The notes under the pieces: generated by a model | Databases searched by the model: none | Told to the model about the DNA's origin: nothing | Seen by the model: only the letters and a program-made list of their open reading frames with translations | Program-made: the position numbers and the translations under genes | NCBI RefSeq assembly: GCF_947487575.1 | Contig: NZ_CANKXG010000012.1 | Coordinates: forward strand, 56,869-120,868 | Reading direction: 5' to 3' | DNA from: an uncultured Algibacter sp. | GTDB lineage: Bacteria > Bacteroidota > Bacteroidia > Flavobacteriales > Flavobacteriaceae | Length of the DNA: 64,000 nucleotides | Shown here: one piece after another, positions 1 to 8,940 of the stretch | Layout: every line of letters begins with the position of its first letter | Position numbering within the stretch: the first letter of the stretch is position 1

Positions 1-745
1 GACGATTATTTATGCTTGTAGAATTATCAAAACTAAATTTATACAGAGGAATGTCTTCAGAAGTGAAAATTAAATCAGGATATTTAATAATATCTGTATA
101 TAGATTACTAAAAGGACCTCCTTGCAGTTTAAGAGCTACAGTATCTAGTTTAGAGTAATTTGTGTTTTTTCTCGCTTTTATAAGTTCAATATTATCATTT
201 CTAAAATTGTTATAAGGCTGCTTATGTATTTTAATTACGGCTTCTGAAATTGATGCGTTTTTTCTACGTTTTTTAATAGTTTCTCTATAAAAAGCAGTCA
301 TAATAGTGTTATTGTCATTGTAAATACTGCTTTTCTTTTTAAGCGTTTCTTCAACTAGTTTTCTAGCATCTTTGGTAGTTGTAGTTATATTAATTTGATT
401 TAATTCGGTTACTGCCGGCTTAAGCGCAATTTTTTCATGCTTTTTTATTAAAGCTATTTTTATTTCAGTTTGCTTATACCCTAAGTGAGATAGTATTAAA
501 CTACCTCCTGAAAAAGCATTTGGTATTTTTAAAAGAAATTCTCCATCGCTATTGGTAACCGTACTAATATTTGAGTTTTTAATAAGAATATCTGTAAAAA
601 TTAAAGGACTCTTTGTGTCGCTATCAATAACTTTGGCCTCTATTTCTTTAAAATCTAAATTGACTTCTTGAGCTAAAACGCTGGTGGAACTAAATAGCAA
701 AAGGTATATTATTAAATGAAGCTTGTATAAATTTGATTTTTTCAT
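1..745 (-). CDS. Secreted carboxypeptidase-regulatory-like domain protein, C-terminus outside window
   Basis: The frame is open from an ATG at 743-745 to the window edge, giving about 248 residues of an incomplete protein. Residues 1-25 form a signal peptide ending in VLAQ. Residues about 30-110 read as a CarboxypepD_reg-like beta-sandwich (VIDSDTKSPL, then ILIKNSNISTVTNSDGEF), as found at the N-terminus of many Bacteroidetes outer-membrane and surface proteins. The following stretch, with AFYRETIKKRRK and ISEAVIKIHKQPY, resembles flavobacterial proteins where this domain precedes a large uncharacterised C-terminal part. The product should be periplasmic or outer-membrane linked. The family is likely, the exact function unknown. 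A short inverted repeat (TTTTA-ATCC-TAAAA on the coding strand) lies about 10 nt upstream of the start. Confidence 0.7.
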   Translation of the reverse strand, partial: MKKSNLYKLHLIIYLLLFSSTSVLAQEVNLDFKEIEAKVIDSDTKSPLIFTDILIKNSNISTVTNSDGEFLLKIPNAFSGGSLILSHLGYKQTEIKIALIKKHEKIALKPAVTELNQINITTTTKDARKLVEETLKKKSSIYNDNNTIMTAFYRETIKKRRKNASISEAVIKIHKQPYNNFRNDNIELIKARKNTNYSKLDTVALKLQGGPFSNLYTDIIKYPDLIFTSEDIPLYKFSFDNSTSINNR

Positions 746-955
746 GACTTTTTATTTTAGGATTAAAATACATTTTTTTATTGTAAATACCTAAAAAACA
801 AATGATTAAATTGTATTTGGTTTTTGTCTAAGAAACTTTTTAGATTACGTATTTAGTAAGTTTTATAGGAATAATTATTCGTATAAACTCTTAACGTATT
901 TTTTAGATTTCAAAAATTAGAATAGCTGTATATTTACATGATTCTTAATTATAAC

Positions 956-2557
956 ATGAAACAAAATCATATTGCATTTAGTGAAACAGGATATTTTTCA
1001 TCTTTAATTTGTGATTATTTAGATGAAAAACAAGAATTGAGGACATTTTATAACCGTTTTCCTAGTCTTGATAATTTTAAAAATCAAATTAGTCAAAAAG
1101 GAGATGCTTTTTCTTTACAGGACAGAAATACATTAGTTTCAGTTTTAAAAAAGCAGTATCAAGGTATACAAACATCTCAAATAACAGAAAAGCATATTAA
1201 TAGTTTAAGTTCTGAAAATACATTCACTATTACAACAGGTCATCAACTTAATTTATTTACTGGTCCACTCTATTTTTTATATAAAATAGTGTCTGCAATA
1301 AATCTTTCAAGAGCACTAAAATCTAAATATCCAGATAAAAATTTTATACCTGTATATTGGATGGCTACTGAAGACCATGATTTTGATGAAATTAATTATT
1401 TTAATTTTAAGGGAAAGAAATTCCAATGGAATAAAGAAGCAAGTGGAGCAGTGGGAGAGTTGAATATCGAGGGATTAAATGATGTATTCAAAGTTTTTTC
1501 TGAAGAGCTTGGGCAAGGTGAAAATGCTCAGGGTTTAAAAGATCTTTTTAACAGAGCTTATCTAAATCATGATAACCTTACTGATGCTACTAGGTTTTTA
1601 GCTAATGAATTATTTGCACCATATGGTTTAGTTATTATTGATGCCAATAATTCCGAATTAAAAAATCAATTTATTCCTTTTGTTAAAACTGAATTATTAA
1701 ATAAAACGGCATTTACTGCGGTTACTAAAACTAATGAAAGGTTATCTAACATTTCAGAAGATTATAAAATTCAAGTTAATCCTCGAGAAATCAATTTATT
1801 CTATTTAAAAGAAAATTTAAGAGAGCGTATTGTTTTTGAGGATGACAGTTATAAAGTGTTAAACACAGATATTGTTTGGAGTGAGAGTGAGATATTAAAA
1901 CATCTAAATAAGGCGCCAGAACGATTTTCACCTAACGTAATTATGCGTCCGTTGTATCAAGAAGTTGTATTGCCTAATCTATGTTATATTGGAGGAGGTG
2001 GCGAATTGGCCTATTGGATGCAGTTAAAAGATTATTTTGATGAAGTAGAAATGCCATTTCCAATATTATTATTAAGAAATTCTGCTTTAATCCAAACTGA
2101 AAAGCATGAAGAAAAACTTCATAAATTAAATATTTCAAAAGAAGATTTGTTTTTGAATAGAGATGTTCTAATTAATAAAAAAGTTAGAGAAATATCTAAT
2201 ATTGATATTGATTTTTCTCCTCAAAAATTACATTTAAAACAGCAATTTGAAGGGTTGTTTAAGCTAACAGAACAAACCGATAAATCTTTTTTAGGAGCTG
2301 TAAAAGCACAAGAAATTAAACAATTAAAAGGGCTTGATACTCTTGAGAAGCGACTATTAAAAGCACAAAAAAGAAAACTTTCTGATGAAGTTCAAAGAAT
2401 GACAGATATTAAAAATGAACTATTTCCAAACGGAAGTTTACAAGAGCGTAATACTAATTTTTCTGAGTTTTATTTGGAGTATGGAGAGCGATTAATTCCA
2501 AAACTTTTAGAAAGTTTAGAGCCTTTAAAGAGTAAATTTTCTATAATAACTATCTAG
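956..2557 (+). CDS. bshC: Bacillithiol biosynthesis cysteine-adding enzyme BshC
   Basis: BshC joins cysteine to GlcN-malate in the last step of bacillithiol synthesis, in the cytoplasm. The N-terminal half carries the family signatures TTGHQLNLFTGP and PVYWMATEDHDFDE. The C-terminal third is a charged helical region (about residues 420-510) that fits the coiled-coil dimerisation segment. The length of about 533 residues is normal. An upstream in-frame ATG at 938 is possible. I prefer 956 because a promoter-like TATATTTAC at 929-937 would place the transcript start after 938. The stop is one base before the next gene, so the two are likely co-transcribed. The function is well supported by motif, the start less so. 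Confidence 0.9.
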   Translation: MKQNHIAFSETGYFSSLICDYLDEKQELRTFYNRFPSLDNFKNQISQKGDAFSLQDRNTLVSVLKKQYQGIQTSQITEKHINSLSSENTFTITTGHQLNLFTGPLYFLYKIVSAINLSRALKSKYPDKNFIPVYWMATEDHDFDEINYFNFKGKKFQWNKEASGAVGELNIEGLNDVFKVFSEELGQGENAQGLKDLFNRAYLNHDNLTDATRFLANELFAPYGLVIIDANNSELKNQFIPFVKTELLNKTAFTAVTKTNERLSNISEDYKIQVNPREINLFYLKENLRERIVFEDDSYKVLNTDIVWSESEILKHLNKAPERFSPNVIMRPLYQEVVLPNLCYIGGGGELAYWMQLKDYFDEVEMPFPILLLRNSALIQTEKHEEKLHKLNISKEDLFLNRDVLINKKVREISNIDIDFSPQKLHLKQQFEGLFKLTEQTDKSFLGAVKAQEIKQLKGLDTLEKRLLKAQKRKLSDEVQRMTDIKNELFPNGSLQERNTNFSEFYLEYGERLIPKLLESLEPLKSKFSIITI

Positions 2558-2558
2558 A

Positions 2559-3931
2559 ATGCACAAAATAGATATAGATTTAGTTGACATGACTATGGAT
2601 GTCATGAAGTATGTTATAGACCGATTATCCAACACTAAGAACAAAATTGGTATACCTAAAAAAGAAGAAGAGCTTAAAGCTTTGGTTGGTGAAACCATCA
2701 CAAAACAAGGAGTTGGTGGTGAGGTTGCATTTAAATTATGGCGAAAACATCTAGCTAAATCGAATGTGCCTATTGACCACCCTAGGCATTTAGCCTTTGT
2801 GCCGGCATCGCCAACACGAGCAGCAGTTATGTTTGATTTGGTCACCTCTGCTTCCAGTATTCATGGCGCTTATTGGATGGAAGGCGCTGGTGGTATTTTT
2901 TGCGAAAATGAAGCTATGCGTTGGATTGTTTCTTTAACAGGATTACCAAAAGGTGCATTTGGGGTATTTACCAGTGGAGGAACGGCAGCTAACCTTTCTG
3001 CAATCGTAACGGCTAGAGAATATTGGAGAACCTAAAACAGAGGAATAATCTTGAAAAAGGGCTTATTATAACATCTATTGGCGCACATTCCTCAATTAAA
3101 GCTATGGCAAAAGTTGCCGATATAGATGTGGTATTAGTTGACACTGAAGATAGACTTGAGAAGGAGGCATTGCAAAAGGCAATCGATAATTTACCAATAC
3201 AACAACGACAACGACTGTTTGCTGTTGTTGCAACTGGTGGAACTACTAACGCTGGAATTGTAGATGATTTAGAAGGTATTGCTCAAGTTAGTAAAAAGGA
3301 AAACTTGTGGTTTCATGTTGATGCTGCTTATGGAGGAGGGGCCTTAGTTGCAGATTCTGTACGCCATTTATTTAACGGTATAGAAGAAGCTGATAGTATT
3401 ACCATAGACCCACACAAATGGATGTTTTCACCATACGATTGCGGCGCTGTTATTTATAAACACCCCGAATTAGCAAAACAAGCGCACTCACAAGACGGGT
3501 CATACTTAGATATATTTAAAGATGAAGGTGCACATGGTTTTAACCCTACAGATTATCAAATACAACTTACACGTCGGGTACGTGGCTTGCCATTATGGTT
3601 TTCATTAGCAACACACGGCACAGACAGGTACAAAGAAGCAGTAGAGCGAGGTATTGAGTTAGCTCAAATTGCAGGAGAGCTGATTGAAGGTAAACCCCAT
3701 GTAGAGTTGGTGAGAGTACCAAGTTTATCTTGTGTTTTATATAGAAGAATTGATTGGGAGCCTGAAGATTACACACATTGGACTTATCAAAACCACAAGA
3801 ATGGTTTTGCATTGGTAACCCCTACAAAATGGAAAAATGGAGATAGTTTTGAAACTGTTTCACGATTTTGTTTTATCAATCCAGATACTACTGAAAAGGA
3901 TATAGAAATGATTTTAGATTCTATGGTTTAA
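2559..3931 (+). pseudogene. PLP-dependent (group II-like) amino acid decarboxylase, split by one frameshift
   Basis: Two frames make one decarboxylase-like protein. The first (2559-3035, 158 residues) runs through TSGGTAANLSAIVTAREYW and stops at TAA 3033-3035. The second continues in the other frame through KGLIITSIGAHSSI to 3931. The PLP-binding lysine is seen in TIDPHKWMFSP (AAA at 3416-3418), and HVDAAYGG supplies the usual PLP aspartate. Joined, the parts give about 456 residues, the normal family size. Loss of one base near 3027-3036 (in ggagaacctaaaac) explains the break. Both halves look well preserved, so the lesion is recent or a sequencing error. There is no obvious slippery site before the stop. 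The substrate cannot be read; related enzymes act on glutamate, aspartate or aromatic amino acids. The gene follows bshC by one base. Confidence 0.75.
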
Positions 3932-3982
3932 AAATTAATAAAAAAAGAGGTATTCCAAATTCGTCATTTTAAAATCAATTCC

Positions 3983-3990
3983 TATTTTTG
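3983..3990 (+). promoter_or_regulatory. Bacteroidetes-type -7 box before guaA
   Basis: TATTTTTG fits the TAnnTTTG consensus of Bacteroidetes primary-sigma promoters. It ends 3 bases before the guaA ATG at 3994, implying a leaderless or nearly leaderless transcript. No clear -33 TTTG is visible. Confidence 0.45.
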
Positions 3991-3993
3991 CGC

Positions 3994-5529
3994 ATGCAAC
4001 ATGACAAGGTATTAATTTTAGACTTCGGATCGCAATACACTCAGCTTATTGCTCGTAGAGTTAGAGAACTCAACATATACTCCGAAATACATCCATTTAA
4101 TAAAATTCCAACAAATATAGCAGAATACAAAGCTGTAATTCTTTCTGGTAGCCCAAACTCAGTAAGGGGTGAAGATGCATTGCATCCAGATTTATCAGAA
4201 ATTAGAGGTAAAAAACCAATGCTTGCTGTTTGCTACGGCGCTCAATATTTAGCTCATTTTTCAGGAGGTGAAGTGGCACCATCAAACACAAGAGAATATG
4301 GTCGTGCAAATTTATCTTTTATCCAAAAGGGTGAGCCGTTTTTTTCTAGCATTTCTGAAGGTAGCCAAGTTTGGATGAGTCATAGCGATACTATTAAAGC
4401 ATTACCAACAGGAGCTGTTTTATTAGCTAGTACAAATGATGTTGAAAATGCAGCCTATAGAATTGAAGGTGAAACGACTTATGCAATTCAATTTCATCCT
4501 GAGGTTTATCATTCAAAAGATGGTAAGCAGATATTAGAAAATTTTTTAGTAAGAATTGCAGATATCAATCAAGATTGGACACCAGATTCTTTTGTTGAAG
4601 AAACGGTTGAAGCTATTCAAGCTAAAGTTGGAAATGACAAAGTGGTTTTAGGTCTCTCGGGAGGTGTAGATTCTACTGTAGCGGCTGTTTTACTAAATAA
4701 GGCTATAGGGAAAAACCTGTATTGCATTTTTGTAAATAATGGTTTGCTTCGTAAAGATGAATTTGAAAGCGTACTAAACCAGTATGAGGGTATGGGACTT
4801 AACGTTAAAGGGGTTGATGCTTCTAAACGATTTTTAGATGCTTTAAAAGGTATTGAAGACCCAGAGAAAAAACGTAAAGCTATTGGAAACGCTTTTATTG
4901 AAGTGTTTGATGATGAGGCACATAAATTAGAAGATGTAAAATGGTTGGCACAGGGTACTATTTATCCTGATGTTATTGAGAGTGTTTCCGCTACAGGTGG
5001 CCCGTCAGCTACTATTAAAAGTCATCATAACGTAGGAGGTTTACCAGATTTTATGAAGCTTAAAATAGTAGAGCCTCTTCGTGCTATTTTTAAGGATGAA
5101 GTAAGGCGTGTAGGAACAACTTTGGGTATTGATCCAGAATTACTTGGGCGTCATCCATTTCCTGGTCCTGGATTAGGGATTCGTATTTTGGGTGATATTA
5201 CTGCCGAAAAAGTACGTATGCTACAAGAGGTAGACCATATTTTTATTCAAGGTTTAAAAGATTGGGGGCTTTACGATAAGGTTTGGCAAGCAGGAGCTAT
5301 GTTATTACCTGTTAATAGTGTTGGTGTAATGGGAGATGAGCGTACTTATGAAAAATGTGTAGCACTAAGAGCTGTAGAAAGTACTGATGGTATGACTGCC
5401 GATTGGGTAAACTTACCATACGAGTTTTTGCAAAAAACATCTAACGATATAATAAATAAGGTTAAAGGCGTTAATAGAGTAGTTTATGATATTAGTTCGA
5501 AACCGCCAGCTACAATTGAATGGGAGTAA
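3994..5529 (+). CDS. guaA: GMP synthase (glutamine-hydrolysing)
   Basis: GuaA converts XMP to GMP with ATP and glutamine in purine synthesis (cytoplasm). The class I glutamine amidotransferase domain occupies about residues 1-190, with nucleophile C80 in AVCYGAQY and H168/E170 in IQFHPE. The ATP pyrophosphatase domain follows, with the PP-loop SGGVDS at 222-227, and then the dimerisation domain ending in [10 protein letters not shown]. The length of 511 residues is typical. I use the ATG at 3994 ([15 protein letters not shown]), since the two codons before it (TTG CGC) overlap the promoter box. It lies 62 bases downstream of the broken decarboxylase gene and probably has its own promoter. Confidence 0.97.
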   Translation: MQHDKVLILDFGSQYTQLIARRVRELNIYSEIHPFNKIPTNIAEYKAVILSGSPNSVRGEDALHPDLSEIRGKKPMLAVCYGAQYLAHFSGGEVAPSNTREYGRANLSFIQKGEPFFSSISEGSQVWMSHSDTIKALPTGAVLLASTNDVENAAYRIEGETTYAIQFHPEVYHSKDGKQILENFLVRIADINQDWTPDSFVEETVEAIQAKVGNDKVVLGLSGGVDSTVAAVLLNKAIGKNLYCIFVNNGLLRKDEFESVLNQYEGMGLNVKGVDASKRFLDALKGIEDPEKKRKAIGNAFIEVFDDEAHKLEDVKWLAQGTIYPDVIESVSATGGPSATIKSHHNVGGLPDFMKLKIVEPLRAIFKDEVRRVGTTLGIDPELLGRHPFPGPGLGIRILGDITAEKVRMLQEVDHIFIQGLKDWGLYDKVWQAGAMLLPVNSVGVMGDERTYEKCVALRAVESTDGMTADWVNLPYEFLQKTSNDIINKVKGVNRVVYDISSKPPATIEWE

Positions 5530-5599
5530 ATTAGCTAGAAGCTGGAAGTTATAAGTGGTTACTGAGACTGGAACTGAAACTAATTTTGCAGATTTGCCC

Positions 5600-5686
5600 G
5601 CGTTAGGGATAGTAGTGGAAAGCCCACAGCCCGACGAAGGAGGTGCGAGGACTTGTAACGAATAGCCCGACCCTTGGGTAACGCCC
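5600..5686 (+). repeat. GCGTTA/TAACGC-ended intergenic element, copy A (short form)
   Basis: Starts GCGTTAGGGAT and ends GGGTAACGCCC, with a short hairpin ACCC-aa-GGGT next to the right end (read on the other strand). The same ends and the AGCCCGACCC block recur at 18802-18954 and 21397-21552 in the opposite orientation. The interior of this copy differs, with an additional CCCGAC and a TTGTAACGAATAGCCCGACC stretch. It fills most of the 286 bp between guaA and the LysM gene. It may be a mobile or structured-RNA repeat. Confidence 0.6.
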
Positions 5687-5815
5687 AAATAAAATTTTGG
5701 CATGTTATGTGCTAATGTTAAGAAAAGAGATTTCGTTTTAGTCTGTAATAGAGATATGGAACGTATATTATTAAGTAGTCAGGTTTTATTATATTTATCC
5801 AGGAGATACAACAAC

Positions 5816-7753
5816 ATGAAGAGATTTTTATTAGTATTTGTTTTGTTTTTAGCATTTGGTTTTACTACTGTTGAAGCGCAGAACTTTAGTACGCACAACG
5901 TTAAAAAGGGAGAAACTATTGAGGGGATTGCAAAACGTTATTTTGTAACGCCTTTAGATATTTATAAGTTAAACCCTGATGCTAAAAAGGAATTGAAACC
6001 TAATACGGTTTTAATTATACCAATATCTAAAGCTTTAAAGCCTAAGGTTACTGTTAATAAAGAGTTACAAGGTTTTAAGGAGCATAAAACGAAACGTAAA
6101 GAAACGCTTTATAGCTTGTCTAAAAAGTATAATGTCGCTGAGGAGGATATTAAGAAATATAATAAATTTTTGTATTCTAATCCGTTGCGTAAAGGTGATA
6201 AACTTCAAATTCCGAATTATAAAATTACTGAGATTATTGAGGAAGTTGCTACTACAAAAACCTATACGGTTTTGCCTAAAGAAGGTAAATGGCGTATTGC
6301 TTATAAATTCGGAATTTCGGTTGAAGAATTGGAAGTTCTAAACCCAGATATGGCTGAGGTTTTAGAGGAAGGTGCTATTATTAATGTACCTAATATAGAA
6401 GAGGATGAGCAGAAACAGTTTGACAATCAGTATAGTTATTATAAGGTCTTGCCAAAAGAAGGGTTTTATCGTTTAAAACTTAAATTAGACCTTGAACAAG
6501 ATGAAATAGAGGCTTTAAATCCAGGATTAAAAGAAACGGGCTTAAAGTCTGGAATGATTTTAAAAATACCTTTTACTGATGCTGTTGAAGGTGTAGTTGG
6601 TGCTGAAAAAGCAGCTATAAGTTTGATTGATAGTATATCGGATTATAACACAAAGCACATTGCTATTATGTTGCCTTTTAGAATGCATCGTGTTGATTTT
6701 GATTCTATAAGTGATGCTAAAAAGAGTTTAAAGAAAGACCCATATTTAAATGTGTCTCTCGATTTTCATTCGGGAGTTTTAATGGCTTTAGATTCGCTAA
6801 AATCCTTAGGACTCTCTTTAAAGGTTGATGTTTATGATACACGATACGAAGTTAGTGAGGTGTCAAGAATTTTAAGCGAAAATGATTTTGAAAATGTTGA
6901 TGCGGTTATAGGACCATTAACACCTGCTAGTTTTAATACAGTAGCCAAGGAATTAAAAAAGTATAATACGCCTGTAATTTCTCCAATAGGAACAAATTTA
7001 AAATTGCATGATAATGTGTTCCAGTCTAGGCCATCTGATGATTTATTGAAAACCAAGGTTATTAATTTTGTGAAATCTGATACGCTGGTAGAAAACATTG
7101 TTGTTATTACTGATACCAAAAATATAACCATTGCAAATGAATTGAAGCGTGAGTTTAATGCGGCTAAGGTGGTGTATTCAAGGAAGAATAAAGAAGGTGA
7201 AGATGAGTTTTTTGTAATTAAAGAGGATATTGAAGCTGCCTTAAAACCTGGAAAAAACATGGTGTTCTTAGAAACTCAAAATGAAGGGTATGCATCAAAC
7301 GTAACGAGTGTTTTGGCATCTTTAAATAATAGAATAAATCCTGAAAAAGAAGAGGAAGCTGCTCCAGAAATTTTATTGGTCACTACCAATATTAACTCAG
7401 CTTTTGAGGGTGAGCAAATAAACAATACACACTTGTCTAATTTACAGTTTCATTTTGCTACCGCCTCAAAAGAGTATAGCGAGAATGATAATAATACTTT
7501 TGTTAAAGAGTATACTAAGCTTTATAATATTACGCCTAATAAAAGAGCGGTTAAAGGTTTTGATTTAACTATGGATGTGGTATTGCGTTTGGTGTCTTCT
7601 GAAGATTTATATGCATCAGTAAATAATGCACCCTTAACGGAGTATGTTGAAAATAAGTTTGCCTATACCAAGAAACTTTTTGGAGGCTATTTTAATGACT
7701 CTGTTTACCTTGTTAAGTACAACGATTTAACTATTGTTGAGGTAAAACAATAA
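5816..7753 (+). CDS. LysM-repeat and periplasmic-binding-like fusion protein
   Basis: A 645-residue exported protein with a signal peptide ending TVEAQ. Two clear LysM motifs (about residues 24-68 and 88-133, with HNVKKGETIEGIAKRYFV and KRKETLYSLSKKYNV) are followed by two weaker LysM-like units carrying VLPKEG. The remainder, from HIAIMLPF onward, resembles the Peripla_BP_6 / LpoA-type substrate-binding fold (ENVDAVIGPLTP, NTPVISPIG). LysM domains bind peptidoglycan, so a role in sensing or activating cell-wall synthesis is plausible but inferred. The longer frame from 5702 adds 38 residues that are not signal-like, so I start at the ATG 5816. No ABC permease is nearby, which argues against simple transport. 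Confidence 0.85.
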   Translation: MKRFLLVFVLFLAFGFTTVEAQNFSTHNVKKGETIEGIAKRYFVTPLDIYKLNPDAKKELKPNTVLIIPISKALKPKVTVNKELQGFKEHKTKRKETLYSLSKKYNVAEEDIKKYNKFLYSNPLRKGDKLQIPNYKITEIIEEVATTKTYTVLPKEGKWRIAYKFGISVEELEVLNPDMAEVLEEGAIINVPNIEEDEQKQFDNQYSYYKVLPKEGFYRLKLKLDLEQDEIEALNPGLKETGLKSGMILKIPFTDAVEGVVGAEKAAISLIDSISDYNTKHIAIMLPFRMHRVDFDSISDAKKSLKKDPYLNVSLDFHSGVLMALDSLKSLGLSLKVDVYDTRYEVSEVSRILSENDFENVDAVIGPLTPASFNTVAKELKKYNTPVISPIGTNLKLHDNVFQSRPSDDLLKTKVINFVKSDTLVENIVVITDTKNITIANELKREFNAAKVVYSRKNKEGEDEFFVIKEDIEAALKPGKNMVFLETQNEGYASNVTSVLASLNNRINPEKEEEAAPEILLVTTNINSAFEGEQINNTHLSNLQFHFATASKEYSENDNNTFVKEYTKLYNITPNKRAVKGFDLTMDVVLRLVSSEDLYASVNNAPLTEYVENKFAYTKKLFGGYFNDSVYLVKYNDLTIVEVKQ

Positions 7754-7781
7754 GATTTAAGGCTGTTCGTTTTATAGCTAC

Positions 7782-7810
7782 GTTATTGTGAACGCAGTGT
7801 AACAATCTGT
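7782..7810 (+). repeat. Short palindromic repeat, degenerate copy (GTTATTGT...ACAATCTGT)
   Basis: Resembles the elements at 18849-18882, 21446-21479 and 47980-48012. The outer stem here is ATTGT (7785-7789) with ACAAT (7802-7806), where the 47980 copy has ATTGC with GCAAT. It lies between the LysM gene and the DUF922 gene. Confidence 0.5.
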
Positions 7811-7865
7811 TTATACTTTGGTTTAAATTATAATTTACTAAACCTATAATGTTTCTGTGGTTAGA

Positions 7866-8402
7866 ATGCTTCTTTTATTTTTATGTTTTGTTTGTGTTCA
7901 AGATGAAGAACCAGTTTTACCTTGGAACGCATCTTACAAATTATCTTGGGCAGATTTTAAAGACAAACCCAATATGAATGAAAGCGCAGTTGCTATAACA
8001 GCTTCGGGTATTACATTTGGGTTTTCTATTACTCAAACTGATAAAAACGAAGTGGTTAGTTTTACAACTGAAGTGTTTGCACATTTTTATCCTGAGCAAT
8101 CTTGGTATAAAATTAAACAGGCCGATAATCATATTTTAGGACACGAACAATTACATTTTGATATTACTGAATTATATGCACGTAAGTTTAGATATAGAAT
8201 TAGCCAATTAAAAGTTTCGAATAACGTTAGGAGGCAGCTTAAGAAAATGCATAATGATATTAATGTTGAATTGGCGCAGATGCAAGACAAGTATGATAAT
8301 GAAACTGATTATTCTAGAAATTTTGAATATCAGACTACATGGAAAATTTATATAGATACTGAGCTTAAAAAGTACTCTAAATATAAATCAACTTCTAAAT
8401 AA
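7866..8402 (+). CDS. DUF922-type predicted zinc-dependent protease
   Basis: About 178 residues with a short hydrophobic start (MLLLFLCFVCV) and a gluzincin-like HEQLH in LGHEQLHFDITELYARKF, the hallmark of the DUF922 family. The two histidines would hold zinc and the glutamate would be the base. The early LPWNASYKLSWADFKDKPN is also typical. The N-terminus is a poor signal peptide or anchor. GTG at 7857 would add three residues. It is probably exported and of unknown substrate. It lies 112 bases after the LysM gene and is followed closely by the DUF3820 gene. Confidence 0.75.
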   Translation: MLLLFLCFVCVQDEEPVLPWNASYKLSWADFKDKPNMNESAVAITASGITFGFSITQTDKNEVVSFTTEVFAHFYPEQSWYKIKQADNHILGHEQLHFDITELYARKFRYRISQLKVSNNVRRQLKKMHNDINVELAQMQDKYDNETDYSRNFEYQTTWKIYIDTELKKYSKYKSTSK

Positions 8403-8415
8403 TAATTACTAAGTT

Positions 8416-8447
8416 CCAATAACCAATAACCAATAACCAATAACCAA
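8416..8447 (+). repeat. Tandem 7-bp repeat (CCAATAA), about 4.6 copies
   Basis: Four perfect CCAATAA units and a partial fifth abut the ATG at 8448 of the DUF3820 gene. They occupy the whole position where a ribosome-binding region would lie. Slippage there would change spacing in 7-base steps without affecting the coding frame. A different 7-bp array (AACTAAC) is at 22501-22577. Confidence 0.85.
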
Positions 8448-8678
8448 ATGCTGCCCGATAAACAATTTTTAATAGACTTGGCACATACTAAAATGCCTTT
8501 CGGAAAATATAAAGACCGTTACTTAATTGATTTACCCGAATATTATGTGGTTTGGTATCATAACAAGGGGTTTCCAAAAGGAAAATTAGGTACGATGTTG
8601 GAACAGGTTTATGAATTGAAGCTAAATGGCTTGGAAGAACTGATTTGGAACATAAGGAAGCAGTATCCTAAGCGTTGA
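8448..8678 (+). CDS. DUF3820 family small protein
   Basis: A 76-residue cytoplasmic protein with the compact DUF3820 pattern: MPFGKYKDRYLIDLPEYYVVW, then FPKGKLG and a helical tail. Homologous small proteins are widespread, with no agreed biochemical role. The start is fixed by the ATG immediately after the CCAATAA array. It lies 45 bases downstream of the DUF922 gene and may be co-transcribed. The long inverted repeat that follows begins 12 bases after its stop. Confidence 0.8.
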   Translation: MLPDKQFLIDLAHTKMPFGKYKDRYLIDLPEYYVVWYHNKGFPKGKLGTMLEQVYELKLNGLEELIWNIRKQYPKR

Positions 8679-8690
8679 AATTTTTGGTTT

Positions 8691-8867
8691 TCGTTACGTC
8701 CCCGCGAATAAGATTTGTTTCAATGAATTTTATTCGTTGTTGGTGTGAGTGCCTTTTGGCAGTCGCTCCAAATCTTATTCGCGGGGACGTTGGAGTGAAT
8801 AACGCAGGAATTCACTCCAACTAAGCGAATATGACGTCGTTTTAATGACTTATATTCGATGTAACGA
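8691..8867. repeat. Compound palindromic element with a perfect 21-bp inverted repeat
   Basis: The longest pair is 8696-8716 with 8770-8790 (perfect 21 bp, containing CCCCGCGAATAAG, 53-base loop). Smaller pairs are 8790-8800 with 8810-8820 (perfect 11 bp), 8825-8831 with 8852-8858 (CGAATAT/ATATTCG) and outer ends 8691-8697 with 8861-8867 (TCGTTAC/GTAACGA). Inside the large loop is a hairpin around GAAT-tt-TATTC. It is locally G+C-richer than its surroundings. No coding frame or transposase is associated. It could be a MITE/REP-like element, a structured RNA or a bidirectional terminator region. Confidence 0.8.
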
Positions 8868-8896
8868 AGTTAGTTTATTTTTCTGACAAATTCAAG
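8867..8896 (+). repeat. 30-bp dispersed motif, copy 1
   Basis: AAGTTAGTTTATTTTTCTGA plus ten further bases. It closely matches 21580-21609 with a few mismatches. In both places it directly follows a palindromic repeat element, so it may be an outer part of such elements. Confidence 0.5.
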
Positions 8897-8940
8897 TTGA
8901 TAAAATCAAAAATGGTATAATAAATTCAATAAATAATGTA

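Noticed and set aside
3020..3040. Programmed ribosomal frameshift in the decarboxylase
   Set aside because: No X-XXY-YYZ slippery heptamer in frame before the stop and no clear downstream structure.
5702..5815. N-terminal extension of the LysM protein
   Set aside because: The extra 38 residues precede a good signal peptide and partly derive from the intergenic region next to repeat copy A.
8691..8867. Integron attC site
   Set aside because: The outer arms do not fit the GTTRRRY/RYYYAAC core, and the inner perfect 21-bp repeat is unlike attC; no integrase is present.
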